From Diphasiastrum complanatum (Eukaryota; Streptophyta; Lycopodiopsida; Lycopodiales; Lycopodiaceae), in the NCBI GenBank assembly GCA_029204225.1, contig CM055106.1:2228738-2292737 (forward strand): a DNA stretch of 64,000 nucleotides, in the 5' to 3' direction. The translations under genes and the position numbers were made by a program. How positions within the stretch are numbered: the first letter of the stretch is position 1; each line of letters opens with the position of its first letter. This document shows positions 10,835 through 21,634 of the stretch, in pieces. The notes under the pieces are model-generated. The model did not search any database. It was not told the origin of the DNA and saw nothing but the letters and a program-made list of their open reading frames with translations.

Positions 10835-11662
10835 ATGGCATCTATAAATGCATATCTTTTGGATACTAATGAAAGGCTCAACAAAACTAACTATTCCATA
10901 TGGAAATTTAGAATGGAATCTATCATGATCATGCAAGATATGATGGAAATTGTAAATGGTAAGAAGGGTGAACCTATTCATCCTCAAGAAAAAGCCAAAT
11001 ACATCAAGAGGTGCAATGTTGCACTACATTGCATAAAAATGAATGTTGCAAATGAACTCTTAAGAGAGGTAGGAGATTGCACTTCAGCTCAAGATGCTTG
11101 GGAGACTTTGCAAAAGGTCTATGAATCCAAGAACCAAACTAGAATGTTATCTTTGAAGAATCAAATCTATAGAAGCTATCAAAAGAAAGGAGAGAGTGCA
11201 CATACTTTTGTCCTAAGAGTAAAGGAATTGAACAAAGAGCTAGCCTTTATCGGTGATCCTATCAAGGATGAAGAGATTGTTCAACTCATATTGAATGGAC
11301 TAAGCTTTGAATTTGACAATTTGGTTCAAGGATATGCAATTATGGGTAAGCTACCCATACTTGAAGAACTCCAAGGCACACTCATGGCCGAGGAATCAAG
11401 AAGGAGCCAAATGCAAGAGAGGATGGATAGGCTTTCCATCCAAGGTGGAGATGACCAAGCTCTCTTCACCAAAGGCAAAGGCAAGTCCAAAGGCAAAGTA
11501 TCAACATTTAAGAAGTCCACAAAGCTTGAGGATCAAGAAGGACCCTCAAAGGCATCTCCATCAACCACCAAAGTCAAGAAGGACAAATCAAAGGTGAATT
11601 GCTACTATTGTAGCAAGATGGGGCATTATGCCTCGGAATGCTTCAAGAGGAAGCAAGATTAA
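10835..11662 (+). CDS. gag: Copia Gag (nucleocapsid) protein
   Basis: 275 residues of the copia Gag type that packages element RNA into virus-like particles. The early part has the NYSIWKFRMES signature near residues 19-29 and the body has the ALHCIKMNV and LILNGL blocks typical of plant copia Gag (UBN2 family). A lysine-rich linker follows. The zinc knuckle CYYCSKMGHYASEC near residues 256-269 has C-x2-C-x4-H-x4-C spacing. The frame closes at a TAA at 11660-11662. The protease segment at 11675 is in the same frame, so the TAA alone separates Gag from the rest of the polyprotein; it is either a mutation or a regulated stop. Confidence 0.9.
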   Translation: MASINAYLLDTNERLNKTNYSIWKFRMESIMIMQDMMEIVNGKKGEPIHPQEKAKYIKRCNVALHCIKMNVANELLREVGDCTSAQDAWETLQKVYESKNQTRMLSLKNQIYRSYQKKGESAHTFVLRVKELNKELAFIGDPIKDEEIVQLILNGLSFEFDNLVQGYAIMGKLPILEELQGTLMAEESRRSQMQERMDRLSIQGGDDQALFTKGKGKSKGKVSTFKKSTKLEDQEGPSKASPSTTKVKKDKSKVNCYYCSKMGHYASECFKRKQD

Positions 11663-11945
11663 AGCCAAGCCAACATGAGCAAAGAGGAGGAGGAGGAGAG
11701 TTCACATGAGGACTCTCTCATGATGTCCATATTTTCTTCAACAAGCTTCAAAGGAGAAGATCCTTGGTGGATTGACTCGGGTGCTAGTTCACACATGACT
11801 AGTAAGAGGGAGTTTTTCTCTTCTCTCTTATCTTATGATGGACCTATAAAGTCTATCTATACAGCAAATGATGAAGCTTTTAAGATTGAAGGAGTTGGTA
11901 GAATTCCCCTTTGCTTAGGATCTTCCAAAAAGATCAGAAGGTGTT
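11663..11945 (+). pseudogene. Copia protease segment, in gag frame, ends at a frameshift
   Basis: This continues the gag frame after the stop. It starts with an acidic stretch and carries WWIDSGASSHMTS, the aspartic-protease active site (DSG) of copia elements. Near 11940 the coding moves to another frame: the conserved segment YIPTITKNLRSVGQ is read from 11946 in the pol frame. The break lies at about 11937-11945. With the upstream stop, protease and pol could only be made by recoding, or this copy is defective. Confidence 0.8.
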
Positions 11946-14798
11946 TTGTACATTCCTACAATAACAAAGAATCTACGAAGTGTTGGCCAAATGGTAGACA
12001 ATGGTTTCAATGTTGACTTTGCTTCAAATGAATGTTTCATCAAGAAGAAGGGTAAGATAGTGGCTAAGGGCACTAGACTTGGCAAACTTTATAAGTTGGA
12101 TGCATTTGTGGATACTAATGTTGTCATGTTGGCCGAGAAGAGCAAGATATCTACTTTTACTTTATGGCACAAAAGACTTGGACATGTCAACTCGGGTTCC
12201 ATGGAGGCTATGATCAAGGAGGAGTATGCTTTAGGCCTACCAAGGTCTATTGGGAAGGAAGACAAGGTTTGTGAAGCTTGTGCCTTATCCAAGGCACATC
12301 AGAAGGTGTTTCCTAACTCCATCACAAAGTCATCTCATCCTCTTGAACTCATACACTCGGATGTGCACATTGCTAGCACCAAATCTAATGGAGGTTCATC
12401 CATGTTTTTAACCTTCATTGATGACTACTCAAGATATTGTTGGGTGTTCTTACTTTCCTTCAAGTCTCAAGTATTTGATACTTTTGTAAAGTTCAAGTTT
12501 TTTGTGGAAAAGCATCATAATCATAGCATCAAGATTCTTAGAAGTGACAATGGTGGAGAATTCATCTCCAATGAGTTCAAGGCCTTTTGTGAGGAGGAAG
12601 GGATCAAGAAAGAGACTTCTTGTCCTTACACTCCTCAGCAAAATGGAGTTGCTGAAAGAAGGAATAGAACATTATGTGAATGTTCTAAGGCTTTAAGATT
12701 AGATGCTTGTTTGCCCAAATCCTTTTGGGGTGAGTCTCTTGTATGTGCAAACTACTTGATGAATAGGGTGTCTTGCAAAGCAATTGAAGACAAAACTCCT
12801 TATGAGATGTTGTATGAAAAGAAACCCAATCTTAATCACTTGAAAGTTTTTGGGTGTATATGTTATGTGCACGTGCCATTGGAAACAAGAACCAAGGAGG
12901 ATCCATCTTCCACAAGAGGGATCATGCTTGGATATGCAAGCTCAAGCAAGGGCTACAAAGTCTATCTCCCATCCTTAAACAAATTTGTTGTTTCAAGGGA
13001 TGTCATCTTTGATGAACATCATATGCATATGCTTGAAGAAGGCTCAAGTGCTCCAACAATCAAGAAGAAGATGGCCGAGGAGCAAGATCTTGGTTTTGAG
13101 GAGGAGCTCATGGAGGAGCAAGCACCAAACCCACCTATCACACCAGGGAGATCTTCAAGGGCAAAAGTGGAGCCATCAAGGCTCACATATCAAGGCAAAG
13201 GACAGCAAGTTGAGGGTATCTCATCCACTTCTTATGCTTTATCTAGTTTTGAAGAACCATCTAATGTTGAAGATGCATTGAACTCCAAAGAATGGTATAA
13301 AGCTATGTTGGATGAGTATGATGCCTTGATTGAGAATGAAACTTGGTTGCTTGTTGAGAGACCTCAAAGGAATGTAATAGGATGCAAGTGGGTCTTCAAG
13401 CTTAAGTTGAATGCAAATGGGAGTGTTAACAAACATAAAGCAAGATTAGTTGCAAAAGGTTATGCTCAAGAGAGAGGGATAGACTATGAGGAAACTTTTG
13501 CACGTGTGGCCAAGATGGTCACAATAAGGCTAATCATTGCACTTGCATCACATTTTGGATGGATTCTATGTCAAATGGATGTCTCTAATGCTTTCTTGAA
13601 TGGTTTTTTGGAAGAGGATATCTATATGGAGCAGCCACAAGGGTTCATCAAGCATGGTATGGAGAACAAAGTATGCCATCTCCAAAGAAGCAACTATGGC
13701 TTGAAGCAAGCCTCGAGATCTTGGAATTCAAGACTACATTGCTATCTTATTTCACTTTATTTTGTTAAAAGTGAATATGATCCCACTCTTTACATTAAGT
13801 TTGATGATGTTGGTATTGTACTTTTACTCATTTATGTAGATGACATCATCATTAGTGGAAATAGTGTTGATGGTATTGAAAAAATCAAGATAGATCTATC
13901 CTTAGAGTTCAAGATGGTAGATCTAGGGTGTCTTCACTTCATCTTAGGCATAGAAGTACTTAGAGGGTCTGATTATATCTTTATAAGTCAAGTAAACTAT
14001 GCTCAAAGTCTTTTGAAGAAGTTTAAGATGGAAGTATGCAAAAGTGTTGACATACCAATGGAGCAAGATGTAAAAGTGCCAAATGAAGATGATGAAAGAT
14101 CCTTCATGGACATCACTTTGTTTAGGCAACTTATAGGCTCCTTAATGTGGATCACTATAACTAGACCAGATCTTAGCTTTAGTATATGTAGGTTGAGCCA
14201 ATCCATGCAAAAGCCATTGAGTATCCATTGGAAAAAGGCTAAGAGGATTCTAAGATACATCTCGAGTACATTGGATTTTGGGATTCTATATAGAGGAGAT
14301 GTGATTAACCTTCATGCATTTAGTGATTCAGATTTTGCAAGGGAAAAGAGAGATAGGAAATCAACAAGTGCCTATTCAACTTTCATAGGAGAAGGTGTGG
14401 TTTCATGGCTTTCAAAAAAGCAAGAAACTATATCTCTATCTTCAACCGAGGCCGAGTACAAAGCTTTGACAACCACTACAAAGGAGGTACTTTGGATCAA
14501 GAGATTATTGGTGGAGCTAAAGATCATGGATTCAGAGGAGGCACCAATCATCTACAATGACAATATATCAGCCCAAAACCTTGCATCTAACTTAATCTTC
14601 CATGCAAGATCTAAGCACATTGAGATATGCCATCACTTTGTGAGAGAAATGGTGCAAGCCAAGGAGATTGCTTTGGAGCATGTTCCAAGCAATGAATATG
14701 TAGCTGATCTACTTACTAAACCACTTCAAAAGACACCTTTTATGAAGTTCAGATCATCACTTGGAGTGATTAGTAAAGCAATGATTGAACCAAGCTAG
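11946..14798 (+). CDS. pol: Copia Pol: end of protease, integrase, RT and RNase H
   Basis: 950 residues. Integrase zinc finger H75, H80, C109, C112; catalytic triad D139, D201, E237 with HSDV, RSDNGGEF and NGVAERRNRT contexts. Reverse transcriptase starts near residue 440 (WKYKAMLDEYDAL-like block) and has CKWVFKLK, KARLVAKGYAQ and the YVDD catalytic box at 630-633. RNase H follows with SDSDFA and SSTEAEY. The frame is open to its natural end, just before the purine tract and right LTR. Domain order PR-IN-RT-RH is diagnostic of Ty1/copia. The start shown is the first Met of the open frame, not a true start; translation would arrive from gag. Confidence 0.92.
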   Translation: MYIPTITKNLRSVGQMVDNGFNVDFASNECFIKKKGKIVAKGTRLGKLYKLDAFVDTNVVMLAEKSKISTFTLWHKRLGHVNSGSMEAMIKEEYALGLPRSIGKEDKVCEACALSKAHQKVFPNSITKSSHPLELIHSDVHIASTKSNGGSSMFLTFIDDYSRYCWVFLLSFKSQVFDTFVKFKFFVEKHHNHSIKILRSDNGGEFISNEFKAFCEEEGIKKETSCPYTPQQNGVAERRNRTLCECSKALRLDACLPKSFWGESLVCANYLMNRVSCKAIEDKTPYEMLYEKKPNLNHLKVFGCICYVHVPLETRTKEDPSSTRGIMLGYASSSKGYKVYLPSLNKFVVSRDVIFDEHHMHMLEEGSSAPTIKKKMAEEQDLGFEEELMEEQAPNPPITPGRSSRAKVEPSRLTYQGKGQQVEGISSTSYALSSFEEPSNVEDALNSKEWYKAMLDEYDALIENETWLLVERPQRNVIGCKWVFKLKLNANGSVNKHKARLVAKGYAQERGIDYEETFARVAKMVTIRLIIALASHFGWILCQMDVSNAFLNGFLEEDIYMEQPQGFIKHGMENKVCHLQRSNYGLKQASRSWNSRLHCYLISLYFVKSEYDPTLYIKFDDVGIVLLLIYVDDIIISGNSVDGIEKIKIDLSLEFKMVDLGCLHFILGIEVLRGSDYIFISQVNYAQSLLKKFKMEVCKSVDIPMEQDVKVPNEDDERSFMDITLFRQLIGSLMWITITRPDLSFSICRLSQSMQKPLSIHWKKAKRILRYISSTLDFGILYRGDVINLHAFSDSDFAREKRDRKSTSAYSTFIGEGVVSWLSKKQETISLSSTEAEYKALTTTTKEVLWIKRLLVELKIMDSEEAPIIYNDNISAQNLASNLIFHARSKHIEICHHFVREMVQAKEIALEHVPSNEYVADLLTKPLQKTPFMKFRSSLGVISKAMIEPS

Positions 14799-14812
14799 AT
14801 AGTGAGGAGGAG
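14799..14812 (+). other. Polypurine tract of the copia element
   Basis: AGTGAGGAGGAG lies directly before the right LTR and would prime plus-strand synthesis. Confidence 0.8.
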
Positions 14813-15493
14813 TGTTAAAAATTCACAATTCTAGCTTGACTAGTTTTGGTCATATGACTTGTAAATAGTTAGATGGTCATGATGTGGCTTGTCACACGTG
14901 CCAAATAGCATAGGATTCCATTCATAAGGATGCTCTCAAGTAGACCTAAGTGTTAGAACCTTTGGAATGAGTCCAAATTATGCTTAGATACAATGGAGAA
15001 AAAATAGGAGCTATTTTTGGTAATTTTTGCATTGTTGAGGGATCTCCAAGATTCCAGCCCTAACTTGGTAGGGATGAAAGATCCACCAAAATTAGCATTA
15101 GGGATAGGTTTAGGGATACTCATACCTGCCCAAAATCGTGATGGATCATGTATATATAGGTGATGATATCTCACCAAAATCAATCAAGCAATTTCATGTT
15201 TTTTCTCTCATAATGGTGCAATTGCTCTCTATGTTCATAATTGTTTGAGTACTTGTGATTACTAATGATTATAGGATTGAATGTAGGTCTGGTTTACAGT
15301 ACTCAGACTGTGGGAGGCCGTACTTTCACACGTGTGAAGCCTTCTTCAAGGATTTGGGCCATTTAGTGAGGTTCAAGCATAGATTTTTGATGGATTTTGA
15401 TGGTTCAACTTGTGCTAGTCTTATGAAATCATAATCTATTGTTTCCCTCATCATTTCAATGTTTTAGGATCCTTATTTGCTGTAATTTTTACA
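14813..15493 (+). repeat. Right LTR of the copia element
   Basis: 681 bp, starts TGTTAAAAATTCAC and ends TTTTTACA, nearly identical to the left LTR. The TATA element is at about 15150-15159 and the palindrome TTCACACGTGTGAA at 15325-15338. It is followed by GTTCA at 15494-15498, the second half of the target duplication. Confidence 0.95.
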
Positions 15494-16225
15494 GTTCACT
15501 CAATTGTAAGTGGTGGAATCCAAAGTATTGTAAAATTGGATTCACCAGCTCGTGGGTATACCAGACCTTTCACGAGTTTCGAAGCACTAGATATTGTACC
15601 AAAATGTTGTTGCATTGCTAATTGAAGATCTTCGTATTTGCATTTCCTTCTATGCTCCATTTTCACGCATTAAGTTTGAGTACTGGTGTATGAACGTGTT
15701 TGTTGTTGATTCTTTCCCTTAAGGTCCAGATTTGTGATTAAGATCAGGTAGATGTGAGAGGCCTTGTGGTAGATCAATACCATTTTGATCCGATGTTGCT
15801 TGGTGCTTGACTCCTTGAGCAGTTATTGTTACAATTGTTGAGTGATAATTGTAGTAAGCACTTTGTAGGATTGTGGATTTTAATTGTTTGGTTTTGTTGA
15901 TTCTGATGTTTCCAATAGGTGTAGCTTCAATTTCATTCCATGTTCTTACTTACATTAGTGTAGCAATAATCTACAATCTATAAACACTCAAGAAACATCT
16001 AAAACAGACTGTAGAACGTAGAAATTCAAAATCTGATATATCTAGATCATAGTTGACCATCCATTATCAGTAGGATCGAGATCAGGTTGTAGATGTACCA
16101 ACTGACAGGCGGGTACATCACTATTGTATTACCATTATACTACAAATCAGAGAAGTTAGAAGAAGATAGACCTTCTGTCGGTTGTAAGCTGATAGGAAAC
16201 AGTGGCCGACAGAACCAACAAACAT
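15494..16225 (+). repeat. Probable gypsy LTR end (+ strand), ends at a tRNA-Asp-type primer site
   Basis: The sequence before 16226 has no genes and ends ACAAACA directly before a tRNA-Asp-type primer site, as an LTR should. Joined over the copia insertion, the LTR would start in the region left of 9336. No second copy was found in the window, so the left limit is unknown. Confidence 0.45.
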
Positions 16226-16240
16226 TGGCGCCGCTGCTCC
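16226..16240 (+). other. Primer-binding site, tRNA-Asp type
   Basis: TGGCGCCGCTGCTCC resembles the Athila/Tat-type plant gypsy primer site TGGCGCCGTTGCC. The last bases deviate, so this is a degraded or variant site. Confidence 0.5.
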
Positions 16241-16918
16241 TGATAATCTTCTTCCATCTGATTAAGATTTCATTTTCATAGTTTATTTTTCCATTCTAGC
16301 AAGTTCTGTTTGCTTGCATGCGTGAACAAATCATAATCAGCTTCTGGGAACCGCGCAGACACTACAAAATTATGATTCCTCCATCAGGAACTCTCGCAAA
16401 AATTTTTATGGATGCATCAGGGTTAGAGCTGGTGACTATCCAAGTGTCAAGGGTTATCTCCTAGGAAGTCTCCAGAAATCATGAAAAAAGTGCTCTTTTA
16501 AAGTGTTATTTGACAAGATCTTGAGATTCTCTGATTTTTAACTTTCGCAAACTGGTAATCAGCTTCATCCATGTTGGATCTGACTGTTGGTAGTCATCTG
16601 AAAGTTCTGATGGATAATTGGTAACAGATCCATCAGTTTTTGGTGAATTTTGCCCTTAATTTCCATAGTTACTAAGATCAAGATTTCTGATCTGCAAATT
16701 TAGAGGACTTATTGGCATAATCTGATGATCTGCTTCCTTCTTGATCCCATCTAGATCTGGATCCCCCTTGGATCCTGATGGATTTCCCTTATCTTGCCAT
16801 ATCTGCTCGAATCTTGATGGATCTAGCTTGATGTGGCTTGATCTTCCTAGATCTAGTGGTGATGGTTTATCAAAATAGCCTTTCGTAATGTGCCACCACC
16901 AATCTGGATCTATCTTAT
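16241..16918 (+). other. Gypsy leader remnant, cut by the next element
   Basis: No gag was found. The stretch has CTCTCGCAAA and CTTTCGCAAA words like those of the leader at 27.4-28.2 kb, and many GATCCATC/GATGGATC words in both orientations. A minus-strand open frame at 16656-16937 has no domain and crosses into the next LTR, so it is not taken as a gene. The sequence stops abruptly at 16918. Confidence 0.4.
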
Positions 16919-18470
16919 TGTGGAGGATGGGCAACATCTAGAAAATAAGTGCCAATGACCATGATTGAGGGTGGGCAACCTCTAGAAAATAAGGGCCTAG
17001 GAATTTATGGACATTATGCAAAAACAAGATGGACATATACCTTGGCTCTTCCGTAGGAAGATTGCACTTGGGTGAATTCCCAAGTTGCAATCATGTAAAA
17101 TTGTATGTAATTAAAAGTCAAGTTTGAACCTTCTACCACCTACTTCCCACCTACCTTCCTTCATGCATTGTAGGCTAATTGACACCTAGAATGGGGCGCC
17201 CTCCTACACTCTCACTTCATGCCAAATCACCAAAATAACTCTCCCAAGCTAGGACACATCATCCATTCACCCTCCCTAACTAAAACACCTCATCCATGCA
17301 CTTCGCTTCTCCCTAAGTCCAATTGGAGTCTCCCTCACATCTCGTACACTTGAACTTGACACCTCACTCACTTTTGAAGGTCCCTCCACTCTCTATATAA
17401 GTGGAAATGCACCCCTCTACCAGGAGGATGAAGGGATAATGCATCCAAACTCTGCCATTTTATTGTTTGTTGTGTAAGGTGCTATGGAGAAGAGGATTGA
17501 GGGAATACCTCAAGGAGACTATGTCATTTTTGTGATTGTAGGATTATTTGGAGCTCAGATCCTTGGATTTCTATCTCACTCTCAGATCACCACACAAACA
17601 CACACACACTTTCTCTCCCTCTCTCACTTTCACCTTCTCTCGAAACTATGGTATGCTCTTGAAACTGTTACCCATATGTCAGAATGGCTGATCAATACTC
17701 TTGCATGTCATAGTATCTATGGCCAATTGTCTATGCATGTCAGATGTAGAGCTTGCATGTCATAGTATCTGTGGCCAATTGTCTATGCATGTCAGATGTA
17801 GAGCTTCCATGTCATAGCATCAATGGTCTATTGCCCATGCATTGCATGTCACTCCATGCATTCTTGAAAGGCCATGCATGTCACTTCAGACAGTTGCATA
17901 TCAAGAATCTATGAACCTTTATGATTGCATGTCACTTCAGACAGTTGCATGTAAAGAATCTATGAACCCTTATGATTGCATGCAAAGAATCTATGAACCC
18001 TTATGATTGCATGTAAAGAATCTAAGATCCATTGGGATCACTTGACAAGAATCTAAGATCCAACATGATTGCATGTCGGAAAGATTGAGACTAATGAAGA
18101 GATGTCTATGCTTTTATTAAGCTAGATATGGAATTAAGATCTCTGAATATGAATTAAGACTATGTTAAGTTGATGCTCCTACATCTGAGACCCTAGAGGA
18201 ATCCATTGTATATGTAATTGGCATTGGCCAATTGGATTTGCATAATGATAAGAAAAGAATCCTTGGGGGGGGGTCCCCATCTTGACCCCTCAATGCTTCC
18301 GCTATTATGTGAATGAATCTTTGTGATGAAATGTTTTTTTTCGAGTCTTGATTTAAAATCTTAGTTGATTGATATTAAGTTGATTCAAGACTAGCTTAAG
18401 TGAATGAAAAGCCAATTTGTTCTTTTGGCCTTTAAGCACTTAGGACAGGCCCTCACACCTCGAGTTCACA
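16919..18470 (+). repeat. Left LTR of the LARD-like element
   Basis: 1,552 bp. It opens with a nearly repeated 49-bp unit containing GGGCAACCTCTAGAAAATAAG. A TATA element (CTCTATATAAGTGG) lies near 17391-17404. After it come a 52-bp tandem unit with GCATGTCATAGTATCT (17700-17810), then many GCATGTC and AAGAATCTATGAACCC repeats to about 18070. A run of 9 G lies at 18265-18273. It ends CGAGTTCACA. Confidence 0.9.
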
Positions 18471-18473
18471 GCT

Positions 18474-18485
18474 TGGTATCAGAGC
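18474..18485 (+). other. Primer-binding site of the LARD-like element
   Basis: TGGTATCAGAGC, three bases after the left LTR; complementary to the initiator methionine tRNA 3' end. Confidence 0.88.
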
Positions 18486-20022
18486 TTTGGTTTAGTTTGT
18501 TGTAAACTTGATGTGAAGACTTTGTATGTTTATGCATGGCAGAAGAACTGAAAGCTCCACCCGGTGTTTAAGAGACCTTGTGCTTCGAAAAGCAAGAACT
18601 GCTTGGAAAAGATCAAGAAGACCAAGACTCCAACTAGGCCTGAGGAAGAACCAGATGACCACAAAACACTGGAAGCCTACTTGTGGAGGACTAGAAGACC
18701 ATGACTATAAAAAACATACAATCCGAGACCAGTTTCGGCCATAAAATCATTGAAGGCCATACTAGTAAAATAGAGGGAGAATTTCTTAAACCATAAAGAC
18801 TGTCCTCTAGGACCACAAGAGTGTTTGAGATGTAGATCTCGAAATACTTTAGAGAAAAATATCAAATAAGATGTTAAATCCTAAGTTGTTTTTAAAAAAG
18901 ATTTTGATCCAATACTATCAATAGTTTGCTTTGAATGTTTTAAACATGCAAGTTTGAGATCTGAGCTTTTAGTAGCTTAGTGAACGACATGTAATGATAG
19001 TTTATATTTGTTTGCATACCCTTTATGCAAAAGTAAACCTTGATGACATGATGAATTGGAATGGACCTAGATTTCAAACATCTTTTGAAATCATGAATAG
19101 GAAGTTAAACCTCCTAAGACATTATGTAAAACCATGACTAGTATGGAAAACATACTAAGGAGGAACAAGGACTAAAAATTTTAAGACCATTTCACCTTAC
19201 GCCATTCCTGAATCCCCAAAGAAACAATTTTTACTATGAAATTATTTTTGAGCAATCTAAAATTCAGAATGAAAATGAAATGATTAGATCTACCCGAGAC
19301 TGATTTAGTAACCTAATTCTGAATTCATAGATTAAGAGATCTGAGCTTGATCAAGGAAGAAAAGACTCTTCACCCAAAGCTGATCTTATATACTTAAATA
19401 TGAGATCAAATCTGAGAAAAAGAAATAAACATAAACACAGTTTGGTATCAGAATATCTAGAAATTTTTAAATAGGTTTAAGACTCTTAGTTGAGAAATTT
19501 TCGTTGAGGACAATGCTTTATGCATTGGAGGGGTGTAACTTGCAGAGACAAATTGCTCCTTAGAAATAAAAACTTTCCCAGCTTCCAACCCAGATAGATT
19601 TTGATGATATAGAATTATCAATGATCAGTATTCTTTTAGAATATTGTATGAATTTATTGCTTTAATGAATTGAGTAACAAACATTGACACCTATAGAACT
19701 AAGAATCTTCTATGAACCATGTTTGATGGTATTATGATCACTGACCTTTCTTTGAAGGGATGTGCAGGTACACATGAACGTACATGATGAATCTGAACAA
19801 GAATAAAAAGCCCTCTGGGCTTAAGGACTGATCTCTCTTTGAGGGTATGTGCAAGTACTCGAGAAAGTGCCAAGAAGAACACGAATCGAATCAAGAAGCT
19901 ATCTAAGATTAAAGACAGTATACATGAAGGCTTTTGACAAAGTCTATAATGAAGGCTCAGAAGAGTCTATAAAGAACTGGACAAGTCTTAGGGTCCGATC
20001 ACCCTAGTGACTTGTTCCACCA
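18486..20022 (+). other. Interior of the LARD-like element, no coding domains
   Basis: About 1.5 kb of AT-rich sequence. The longest frames (for example 18526-18744) show no Gag, protease or Pol motif. CAGTTTGGTATCAGAATATC at about 19438-19457 resembles a second, mutated primer-site sequence. Pieces of about 30 bp repeat at 19740-19760 and 19825-19850 (TGACCTTTCTTTGAAGG and TGATCTCTCTTTGAGGG). Nothing else can be named. Confidence 0.55.
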
Positions 20023-21634
20023 TGATTGAGGATGGGCAACCTCTAGAAAATAAGTGCCAATGACCATGATTGAGGATGGGCAACCTCTAGAAAATAAGGG
20101 CCTAGGAATTGATGGACATTATGCAAAAACAAGATGGACATATACCTTGGCTCTTCCATAGGAAGATTGCGCTTGGGTGAATTCCCAAGTTGCAATCATG
20201 TAAAATTGTATGTAATTAAAAGTCAAGTTTGAACCTTGTACCACCTACCTCCCACCTACCTTCCTTCATGCATTGTAGGCTAATTGACACCTAGAATGGG
20301 GCGCCCTCCTACACTCTCACTTCATGGCCAAATCACCAAAATAACTCTCCCAAGCTAGTATACACCATCCATTCACCCTCCCTAACTAAAACACCTCATC
20401 CATGCACTCCACTTCTCCCTAAGTCCAATTGGAGTCTCCCTCACACCTCATACACTTGAACTTGACACCTCACTCACTTCTGAAGGTCCCTCCACTCTCT
20501 ATATAAGTGGAAATGCGCCCCTCTACCAGGAGGATGAAGGGATAATGCATCCAAACTCGGCCATTTTATTGTTTGTTGTGTAAGGTGCTCTGGAGAAGAG
20601 GATTGAGGGAATACCTCAAGGAGACTATGTCATTTTTGTGATTGTAGGATTATTTGGAGCTCAGATCTTCGGATTTCTATCTCACTCTCAGATCACCACA
20701 CAAACACACACACACTCTCTCTCCCTCTCTCACTTTCACCTTCTCTCGAAACTATGGTATGCTCTTGAAACTGTTACCCATATGTCAGAATGGCTGATCA
20801 GTACTCTTGCATGTCATAGTATCTGTGGCCAATTGTCTATGCATGTCAGATGTAGAGCTTGCATGTCATAGTATCTGTGGCCAATTGTCTATGCATGTCA
20901 GATGTAGAGCTTCCATGTCATAGCATCAATGGTCTATTGCCCATGCATGTCAGATCTAGAGTTTTCATGTTAGATCAGAAGCTTGCATGTCATTTTTGAA
21001 GCTTGCATGTCACTCCATGCATTCCTGAACGGCCATGCATGTCACTTCAAACAGTTGCATGTCAAGAATCTATGAACCCTTATGATTGCATGTCACTTCA
21101 GACAGTTGCATGTAAAGAATCTATGAACCCTTATGATTGCATGCAAAGAATCTATGAACCCTTATGATTGCATGTAAAGAATCTAAGATCCATTGGGATC
21201 ACATGACAAGAATCTGAGATCCAATATGATTGCATGTCGGAAAGATTGAGACTGATGAAGAGATGTCTATGCTTTTATTAAGCTACATATGGAATTAAGA
21301 TCTTTGAATATGAATTAAAACTATGTTAAGTTGATGTTCCTACATCTGAGACCCTAGTGGAATCCACTTTATATGTAATTGGCATTGGCCAATTGGATTT
21401 GCATAATGATAAGAAAAGAATCCTTCCGGGGGGGGGGGGGGCATCTTGACCCCTCAGTGCTTCCGCTATTATGTGAATGAATCTTTGTGATGAAATGTTT
21501 TTTTTCGAGTCTTGATTTAAAATCTTAGTTGATTTTCATTAAGTTGATTCAAGACTAGCTTAAGTGAATGAAAAGCCAATTTGTTCTTTTGGCCTTTAAG
21601 CACTTAGGACAAGCCCTCGCACCTCAAGTTCACA
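20023..21634 (+). repeat. Right LTR of the LARD-like element
   Basis: 1,612 bp, the same order of blocks as the left LTR. It differs mainly by an added segment near 20945-21010 in the GCATGTC repeat zone and by a longer G run, 14 G at 21428-21441. The TATA element is near 20501-20514. It ends CAAGTTCACA at 21634, directly against gypsy integrase sequence. Confidence 0.9.

Larger units (their letters stand above)
9342..15493 (+). mobile_element. Full-length Ty1/copia retrotransposon, recent insertion
   Basis: The element is 6,152 bp, with LTRs at 9342-10023 and 14813-15493, a tRNA-iMet-type primer site, gag, then protease, integrase, RT and RNase H in copia order, a purine tract before the right LTR, and GTTCA duplicated on both sides. 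By eye the LTRs differ at seven bases and one single-base indel over about 681 bp, close to 1%, so the insertion is recent. Coding is almost intact but has one stop between gag and protease and one frameshift inside the protease end, so this copy may not be autonomous. It interrupts older sequence that resumes at 15494. Confidence 0.95.
16919..21634 (+). mobile_element. Large non-autonomous LTR element (LARD-like)
   Basis: Two long direct repeats, 16919-18470 and 20023-21634, flank about 1.55 kb without protease, RT or integrase. TGGTATCAGAGC lies three bases after the first repeat. Long LTRs with a primer site and a short non-coding interior fit a LARD-type element mobilised in trans. I do not see a target-site duplication (CTTAT on the left, AATGC on the right), so one end may be rearranged. 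The right LTR cuts the integrase of the minus-strand gypsy element. Confidence 0.8.

Noticed and set aside
16656-16937. 93-residue minus-strand open frame
   Set aside because: No domain, and it crosses from gypsy leader sequence into the LARD-like LTR, so it is a chance frame.
17700-18070. CRISPR-like array (regular GCATGTC repeats)
   Set aside because: The units are adjacent tandem repeats within an LTR, without unique spacers, in a plant genome.
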